Source: Cenococcum geophilum 1.58 (Eukaryota > Ascomycota > Dothideomycetes > Gloniales > Gloniaceae). From it: 64,000 bases of DNA. Position numbers and translations under genes: made by a program. Under the pieces are notes generated by a model. That model worked only from the letters and a program-made list of their open reading frames with translations, ran no database searches and had not been told where the DNA came from. Shown piece by piece: positions 57,865 through 64,000 of this stretch; positions within the stretch are counted from its first letter, which is position 1, and every line of letters begins with the position of its first letter. The stretch lies in the NCBI GenBank assembly GCA_001692895.1, contig KV748239.1, positions 62,001-126,000 on the forward strand. The letters are read 5' to 3'.

Positions 57865-58247
57865 ATACTTTTAAGCTTTTAAGGGAGGTGGTTTGGGGCA
57901 CTTCCTTGATGAAGTTTATAGACTTTCATGAATCTTAGTGTAGATAAGCTAAATTTGAACGCCACTTTCGAGAGTAGTGGGATGCGTTGAACAATTGTTC
58001 TGATAGCGTTTTAAATCACCATGAGAATGTCTAAGAGACTTACTGAAAAGCTCATTTGCGATTACTCAACTAGCTGAGAGGCTTCATGACATCATTTCCC
58101 CGGCGTGAAATTTCATCTTACTATTAAGCCGAAGGACTTAAGAAGTCTTATATCAAAGTGAATATTAAGTCGGTACCAGTGTTCTGAGTCAGACATTGGA
58201 CGTGGTGGCCAGCTGTTTACACTGTACATATACATATTATTACAGGT
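57865..58247. other. Convergent spacer between the GH31 gene and the synthetase pseudogene
   Basis: AT-leaning non-coding sequence; no repeat or gene seen. Confidence 0.5.
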
Positions 58248-59852
58248 CTACAAATACCGTTCTATGAGAGCCTCGAAGTACTTTCTCCCATCCTCGCCAC
58301 TCGTCTCTATGCCTCTATTGTACTCTTTACCATCAAGCGTCCCTTTTAATACCTCCATAGCGTATTCCTCTGTCGCTTCCGGCTGGTTAGCGATCTCAAG
58401 CCTCATTTTCCCATTATTAGCCTCCGTTGGCCCTACAACGATGATGAGGTTGTACCGCAGCTTCTCTGCGTCATGGATCTTTTTCCCCAATGACCGCGGC
58501 GACGTATCTGTGTCGACATGCGTTCAAGTAGCTGTGGGCCCGGGAGACCACTCGATAAGCGACTGCGAGCATGACCACTAAGCTGGCGTTGCATGTTGTG
58601 GACGTGTGATAGAACTTCTGGGTCCTGGTTGAGGCTGAGGATAATAGCGGGACGTGGCGAGAACCAGAAAGGGTAAATGCCGGCACAATGCTCGATGAGC
58701 AATGCCATAAATTGCTCGAGCGAACCTAGAATTGCACGGTGAATTATCACAGGCCTTGCGTGGCGGTTCTCGAGAGTCGTTTTAGAGCCTTCATATGATG
58801 AGACTGCCGTCTCGAGATCTTCTGATGCAGCTTGGCATTGCAGCTTGAAACGTTGAGGTAGCTGGAAGTCTAGCTGGATCGTGGCGGTCTGACGCCCCTC
58901 GCCGTGAGAGTCCTTGACGATGATATCAATCTTAGGCCCGTAGAACGCTTCATCCCCTCCCTTGATGCTCCATTCTCGTCCACTATGCTCAAGAGCAGAC
59001 TTCAGTTGCTCTTCGGCCTTATTCCAGTCCTCAATAGCCCCAATGAAGTGGTCTGCCGGCCGGGTTTACAGTAGTAACTTATATGGCCCCAACCCAAACG
59101 TGTCGTAGACCATCCCGACAAAATCCAACGTGCTTCTAATCTCATCCAAAATCTGCGACGGCCTGCAGAAGATGTGCGCATCATCTTGGTGACCTCTTCA
59201 CCCGTGTCAACCTACTCAGTGCGCCTGATATTTCATTCCTATGTAGCGCGCTGAAGTCGGCGTATCGTATAGGTAGGTCGCGATAACTCCGAGTCCTGCT
59301 TGCGAAGATTAGGCAGTGTCCAGAGAAGTTCATAGGCTTTGCCCAAACTCTTCATCCTGTCCAATCTCAGTATTGGCCGTTTGACCGGATGCGCCTCGTC
59401 CCTTGACTTCAAACATGTCTTCGGCATAATTCTCCCAGTGGCCTAACATCTCCCAAAGTGACTTCTTGCAGATAGTCGGAGTGATGACTTCGGTAAAGCC
59501 GAATTGTGGATACCGGGCGCGAAGGAATGATTGCAGCTTGTTGAAAATGGCCGCGCCATTGGGGAGGAAAAGAGGTGATCCAGGGATATTGCGAGGTCAT
59601 GAAGAGCTCATGGCTTTGGGCGAGGGTTCGATGGTCAGTCGAAGGTGTTAGAGGATCTCTAGAAGTAGAATTTAATGTCGCACTGGGTGATATCGATGGA
59701 GCAGATTTCAATCCACTAAACCCTAAGGATTTTTGGGCCGAGCAAGAACAGCTCCGGACAACAGTTGAAGGACTTTGGCAGACATAACAAGGTCTTAACC
59801 GCACGTATCCTGAATTATGCGACAGACGAAGTGGTGGGCGCAGAGAGAGCAT
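58248..59852 (-). pseudogene. Broken mitochondrial-type threonyl-tRNA synthetase gene
   Basis: Minus strand. Class II Thr-tRNA ligase sequence can be followed in order. There is a possible mitochondrial leader from 59852 (MLSLRPPLRLSHN), then FTEVITPTICKKSLWEMLGH and [54 protein letters not shown] and QTATIQLDFQLPQRF, IIHRAILGSLEQFMALLIEH, and an anticodon-binding end with GKKIHDAEKLRYNLIIVVG. The frame is broken at least four times (about 59580-59590, 59336-59344, 59190-59196 and 58511-58526). One TAA interrupts it at 59066-59068. No splice sites can bridge these. Similarity is otherwise high, so decay is recent; a working copy should exist elsewhere, because the activity is essential for mitochondrial translation. 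Sequencing error is the main alternative. Confidence 0.85.
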
Positions 59853-60348
59853 CGAGTAGGTTTGAAAGTCATTGCAACACTCAAGATTTGGGAGGGAAGA
59901 TTGCTTGGCAGGTGACAGCAAGGCAGCTTAAATTCCCTGCAAATTAATTCGTCCAACAAATGCATACTTTTCCAGCCTATTGGAGCCGAGCACTTGAACA
60001 CGCTACAAGCCGTTTAACTGGCCAGCGTCATGGTATGCGCTGGAGGCAAAAGACAATGATGGAACCGCCTTTTCACGACCTGAGCACATTCACCAGCCAC
60101 CTCCATTTCACCGTGCGCACACCCTTCAGAAGTTTCTCTTCAGAGCCATCGAACAGGCTGCAGCCTCTCGTCAACCTCGTTGAGTTGTTTTCCTGAAACT
60201 AAAGTATTGTACCTATAAGATCCTCGAGTCTTTAAATCCCACCATTTCTACCTTACCCTTCTTCGTCACGCTTGCTAAAACACGAAAGAATTATTTAGAC
60301 CTTCTGCAATAGGCCTTGGCCACTACCGCATCAATTGACGTGTTCAAG
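59853..60348. other. Divergent region between the pseudogene and the next gene
   Basis: Includes the promoter of the plus-strand gene starting at 60349 and the former promoter of the synthetase copy. No specific sites recognised. Confidence 0.5.
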
Positions 60349-62103
60349 ATGAAGTCTCATGGCGAGAGGTCACAAGCGAGTCTTGAGGATTCATGGGGAA
60401 ATGTAGAATATGAGGATGTTGATGATAACTACAGTAGCGGCACAGCAAGTGTTTCCGGTTCTGAATATGGCTCGGGGAATGACATCCCTACACCTCTACC
60501 ATCAAAGAAAGAAAAAGCATCGCCTCATCCGTCAAAGAGTCAACCAGGCTTGTCATCTCAAACCCTCTGGGAATCCCGAGTATCAACACCGCCTACGAGG
60601 AAATCACCGCTTTTAAATTCGCAATTCAATTCACCGGAACCATCGTTTATAATGCCATCGATGACGCCATCTTCAGAGGGATCGTGGGTTAAAGCATCCC
60701 CTCTCAGAAACTCTCAGCTATCCAAACGCCAGCCACGGCGAAGCACAACCCCAATGGATTCCCCGCCCAGGCCTTCTCCTCGCATATCTAGACATGGCCA
60801 TCCCGTGCAGCCCAAAAAGCAGCATTCTTCTCCTACTCCTCAGAAAGAGGAATATGCTTGGCTCTCTCCTAATTTATTGATCGAGAATCTCATTCGACCA
60901 ATATTCGATTACTTCCTCTCAATCATCGGCCTCACCCTCCGGCTTTTGAAGCCAGTGTTTTCTTATGTACTTCTGTCCCTCCTTCTCATCGCCTTATTCA
61001 CGAGGGAAGCGAACTTTCTCACTACTAGCATCTACGGTGTCCTCTCCCCAATCTGCCTCATTCCGGGTTCCTCATACCTCAACCTTCCATTCTGCGGTCT
61101 CTTGCTGCCTCAACAGACTGGACAGGCTGAATTTAAAGAGCTCATGAAGGTTCAGAGCGTGTTCGAAGATGTCCTCCACTCGTCCATCGACGGTGCCAGT
61201 CTTCCCTTGGATATGAAGCGCAGCGAAGCCTCAATCCGAGATCTCAAACACGTGGTTCGCTTCTCTACCTTACCTTCGCGTAACGAGCTGGGTGTTGAGT
61301 TCCAAGGCTTCGTCGACACAGCGCGCCAAGCTTCATCCGATCTCACCCGCTTCAATTCACGCATCGGGCGTGCTGTTGACCAAATCCTTAACATAAACCG
61401 ATGGACTATCCAAATTCTTGATGGCATTTCCAACAAGGAGGCAAGCACTGGGGTTATTTCTCGGCTTATATCTGCTATAGACCCGTTCTCCAGTTTCAGG
61501 GCTGCACCCCGCACCGTCCACGAAATCTTGTTCGAGCAGTACCTTCGCCATACGAAAGCAATTGAGGAGCAAATCTCTTCCCTTATCATGGAGGCCCAAG
61601 CTCTTCTGGGTGTTCTGGACAATCTCGACGTGCGTCTCGACGTTATTGCTGGCATTGCAACCCGCGACGGCATCGTAGCAAAGGGCAACCGGGATGAGCT
61701 CTTTGAGTACCTCTGGACAAAGCTCGGTGGTAACCGGGCCTCTGTCGCGAAGCTCAACGAGCAGCTTAGACTCCTTAGGGAAGTCACTACTTACCGAAAG
61801 ACGGCGTGGAAGCACGTGAGTGCCACGGCGCTGAAATTGCAAGAAATTGCGGTAGGCTTGGAGGACCTGAGGGAGAGAGTGGCGGAGCCAGAAATCGTTG
61901 GCACTAGAGAGGAGGTTCCACTTTCGTTCCACTTGGAGAACATCCGGATGGGGGTTGAAAGGCTGGAAGGTGTCAGAGGCGAAACGAGAAGAATGGAAGG
62001 TGAAAACTACAGGAGGATCCTCGATAAAGCTATGCTAGAGGAACAGAAGCTTCTTGCGGAAGATGGAGCAAGGGTTAGAACGGTGGATGTCAAAGTTAGG
62101 TGA
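60349..62103 (+). CDS. Conserved membrane-anchored coiled-coil protein, function unknown
   Basis: A single exon of 584 residues from the ATG at 60349. The frame is open upstream to 60316, but only with a TTG start. Residues 1-165 are Ser/Pro-rich and acidic near the start. One long or two close hydrophobic segments lie at about 183-225 (FDYFLSIIGLTLRLLKPVFS then YVLLSLLLIALF), followed by a conserved-looking PICLIPGSSYLNLPFCGLL. The C-terminal 330 residues are helical, with several short coiled coils and no Cys. The layout (disordered N-terminus, membrane hairpin, long helical domain) recalls nuclear-envelope or ER shaping proteins, but I cannot name a family. It seems intact. Confidence 0.75.
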   Translation: MKSHGERSQASLEDSWGNVEYEDVDDNYSSGTASVSGSEYGSGNDIPTPLPSKKEKASPHPSKSQPGLSSQTLWESRVSTPPTRKSPLLNSQFNSPEPSFIMPSMTPSSEGSWVKASPLRNSQLSKRQPRRSTTPMDSPPRPSPRISRHGHPVQPKKQHSSPTPQKEEYAWLSPNLLIENLIRPIFDYFLSIIGLTLRLLKPVFSYVLLSLLLIALFTREANFLTTSIYGVLSPICLIPGSSYLNLPFCGLLLPQQTGQAEFKELMKVQSVFEDVLHSSIDGASLPLDMKRSEASIRDLKHVVRFSTLPSRNELGVEFQGFVDTARQASSDLTRFNSRIGRAVDQILNINRWTIQILDGISNKEASTGVISRLISAIDPFSSFRAAPRTVHEILFEQYLRHTKAIEEQISSLIMEAQALLGVLDNLDVRLDVIAGIATRDGIVAKGNRDELFEYLWTKLGGNRASVAKLNEQLRLLREVTTYRKTAWKHVSATALKLQEIAVGLEDLRERVAEPEIVGTREEVPLSFHLENIRMGVERLEGVRGETRRMEGENYRRILDKAMLEEQKLLAEDGARVRTVDVKVR

Positions 62104-62388
62104 GCAGACGAGCGACTGGTTGGCTCAGGTGTATTGGCGGTTATATATGCGCTGGTCCAAAACCGCCACTCGTTTGGTGTTTGGGGTTTCTGGGAGCAAT
62201 TTTTGATATTGTGGGTCGCGATAACGGGTAGTATTGGTTACTGAGACCTTCTGGCGTCTGGATTCATTCTCTGGGAAAGAGTAGATATTCAAGATACCCC
62301 AGATGTTCTTTAAGCCAGGGCAGTCTTAATTAAATAAAATATGAACATTTAAGTAAATCGCGTCTTGCCCGAGAAATGCATAATCTCA
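62104..62388. other. Convergent spacer
   Basis: Short gap holding the 3' ends of the coiled-coil membrane protein (plus) and the methyltransferase (minus). Confidence 0.5.
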
Positions 62389-63821
62389 TCATAGCATCTG
62401 TACCTCCACTAAACATCTCCTCACTCCACCACCATTGCCTTCTCCTCCTAGCCCATCAAATTCAATCTCATATGCTACTGCTCCCCGATTAGAGCATTCT
62501 ATTCTGAACGTATCGACGCTGCCTCCAACCCCGAAATACACTCTCTTTGCTGCCACGACTGCTTTCCCAGACCGTACGCGAGACAAGATTCCTATCATTG
62601 CTTCAGTGAACGCAGAAAGGCTCGAAGGTGAGTAGATTGTTTCCGAAGCGATGACGAATGTGTTCATTTCCGGCGCCGTGGCAATGAGCGGGAGTAATTT
62701 AGAGGTGGGCGTCCAGGACCCCGAAATGAGTGTGAGCGTAATCGGAAGGGAGACAAGAACCTGGCGGAAGGAGGCTACCAGTTCTGGGGTTATATTGAGA
62801 TCACCATTTTGTTCGGTGAGAAGAGGGTTTGGCTGATCAGTCGAGAATGGGGACGTCGTAGCAGGTAGGGTGGAAGCGAAGGTGAGAAGAAGGTTGGGAA
62901 GCGTGACGAGGCGCAGGACAGAGGCATTATAGTCTGCTAAGGTGAGGTAGAGTGGAATTGACTGAGTGATGGCATAATGAAATAGTAGAAGGGTGGGAAG
63001 AGCTGTGCCACAGCCAAGCTAGGGAAAGGTTAGATTTCAGGTCTCTAAAAAGTACTTCCTAGAGAATTAAGTTATGAAGCATGAGGAGGGAACGAATACC
63101 TCAATAACATGGTCAACTCTACATAAATCATCAAGATCCTTTCTCGGGCCGCGATCGAGCAAAAATTTAACCAGATCAATGGAGCACTCCCAACTCTTGA
63201 ATCCCCCTTCGTAGACGTTGGTCTTGATGTCGGAGTTATCCAAGCCAGCTACAGGAGCAATATCTGCGCCATCGTCTTCTGTCATCAACTGCATGCGAAT
63301 ATCGAAGAGCTCACGACGTGGAAGACGGGTCTTGTAGCCTTTTGGGGACTCGATATCTAGATGGCTATAGGATATCTTGGAGGGGAGTGTGGAGAGCTAC
63401 ATAGATGTTTAGTATCCATACCATATGCGTGATTGAAATTTATAAGCTAAGGACGCTTGACCATTTGAATTCGTAGAATAACCCCATTTGAGGTAATGAC
63501 AATAGCAATAAATGAGAATTGTTGAGACATAAATCGACCCCACTACTATACGGAAGAAAATTAAGGAAAGGTCATTCACTCCTTGAAAATTGATTAAGAT
63601 ACAGCAAACGGTACGCGTGAATACACACACGAGTCATGCTTCTTACCTACCAATTCTTCAATATCATGAGTTTGGGCTTCGACTAGGGGAGGGCCTGAAA
63701 TGGAAGCATGCTCTGGAACAGCTGAAGTTCCCGGCTCAAGGTCGTTCTGCGCATCATTAGAATCAGCTTCTATGTCATCGCCGGAGAAACTAAAGCTGAA
63801 AGGCTGGGCCATATTTTGCAT
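62389..63821 (-). CDS. HPM1: Protein-histidine N-methyltransferase (Hpm1/METTL18 family)
   Basis: Three exons on the minus strand: 63821-63651, 63396-63100 and 63018-62389 (introns 254 and 81 nt, both phase 0), 365 residues, near the yeast length of 377. The start PFSFSFSGDDIE and the junction IEEL|LSTLPSKISYS fit the family. RRELFDIRMQLM is followed by YEGGFKSWECSIDLVKFL, then the SAM-binding motif VIE|LGCGTALP (Gly 158/160), TLADYN (about 182-187), SGSW and the family-specific ASETIYSP (280-287). In yeast Hpm1 methylates a histidine of ribosomal protein Rpl3. A second in-frame ATG (63812, MAQPF) is an alternative start. The donor choice GTAGGT over the nearby GTAAGA is set by the frame. Confidence 0.92.
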
Positions 63822-63904
63822 CTGTGATGTTAGTGTGGGCGTTATAAGAAGTGAATCTTCAACCCCGAAAAGTAACAGTCCCGACGTAGCGCGTCAAGAC
63901 CCCT

Positions 63905-64000
63905 CCGCCACGCGCGCTTAGGCTAAATTTTACTAAAAACAAGTCCCCTTTTTAATAAAATTTTGTAAATTTCTATATATAGCTTAGTAAATACTTATAT
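63905..64000. other. AT-rich edge, probable start of another repeat block
   Basis: After a GC-rich stretch the last 96 bases become strongly AT-rich with TA-rich words like those of the first 21 kb. The window ends before any element can be identified. Confidence 0.4.

Noticed and set aside
59040-59085. A short intron that would remove the in-frame stop of the synthetase gene
   Set aside because: The only GT...AG pair that skips it gives an intron of about 17 nt, too short to splice, and the other frameshifts would remain.
61152-61787. 211-residue minus-strand frame opposite the membrane coiled-coil gene
   Set aside because: Antisense shadow; Arg/Ser-rich with no motif, while the plus strand has a 584-residue frame.

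Overview
The window is a piece of nuclear genome from a filamentous ascomycete (Pezizomycotina). Short 45-150 nt GT-AG introns, Pezizomycotina-type proteins, and transposons riddled with C-to-T/G-to-A changes point there. The changes look like repeat-induced point mutation (RIP): glutamine and tryptophan codons have become TAA/TAG, while CpG is largely spared. A leotiomycete is my best guess for class, but that rests on general resemblance only.

Layout. Positions 1-21,200 form an AT-rich, gene-free transposon block. It holds a complete but dead Ty3/Gypsy element (571-8527, 425-bp LTRs, 5-bp target duplication), a decayed Crypton-type tyrosine-recombinase gene on the minus strand (about 8545-11050), a decayed hAT transposase (about 11570-13690), and a second complete but dead Ty3/Gypsy element on the minus strand (15003-21191, 211-bp LTRs, 5-bp target duplication). 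A 38-bp direct repeat lies at the window start and again at 11458. From 21.6 kb on, the sequence is balanced in composition and carries genes. A second transposon-rich interval at 46.6-51.8 kb holds two TA-flanked inverted-repeat DNA transposons. The last 100 bases turn AT-rich again.

Genes, left to right: a coiled-coil protein of unknown role (-); a Clr2-type heterochromatin silencing factor (-); a single-pass membrane protein (+); protein phosphatase 4 regulatory subunit 2 (-); a UPF0658 Golgi membrane protein (+); a Sym1/Mpv17 membrane protein (-); a Kin4-type protein kinase (-); a Rieske-containing AIF-like oxidoreductase (-); a Cys-rich single-pass membrane protein (+); a secreted GH31 alpha-glucosidase (+); a broken copy of a mitochondrial-type threonyl-tRNA synthetase gene (-); a membrane/coiled-coil protein (+); and an Hpm1/METTL18 histidine methyltransferase (-). 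They are unrelated single genes with their own promoters, not a cluster. Most models needed introns, which I placed by hand from splice signals, reading frame and remembered family sequence.

Points most worth a second look: the GC-rich, non-RIPed 1.06-kb segment bounded by a 12-bp direct repeat inside an AT-rich mariner-like shell; the nested Crypton/Gypsy arrangement; the multiply frameshifted synthetase gene among intact neighbours; and several small foldback (MITE-like) elements, some sharing a TTATCGATAA core. I did not find a clearly new multi-gene system.
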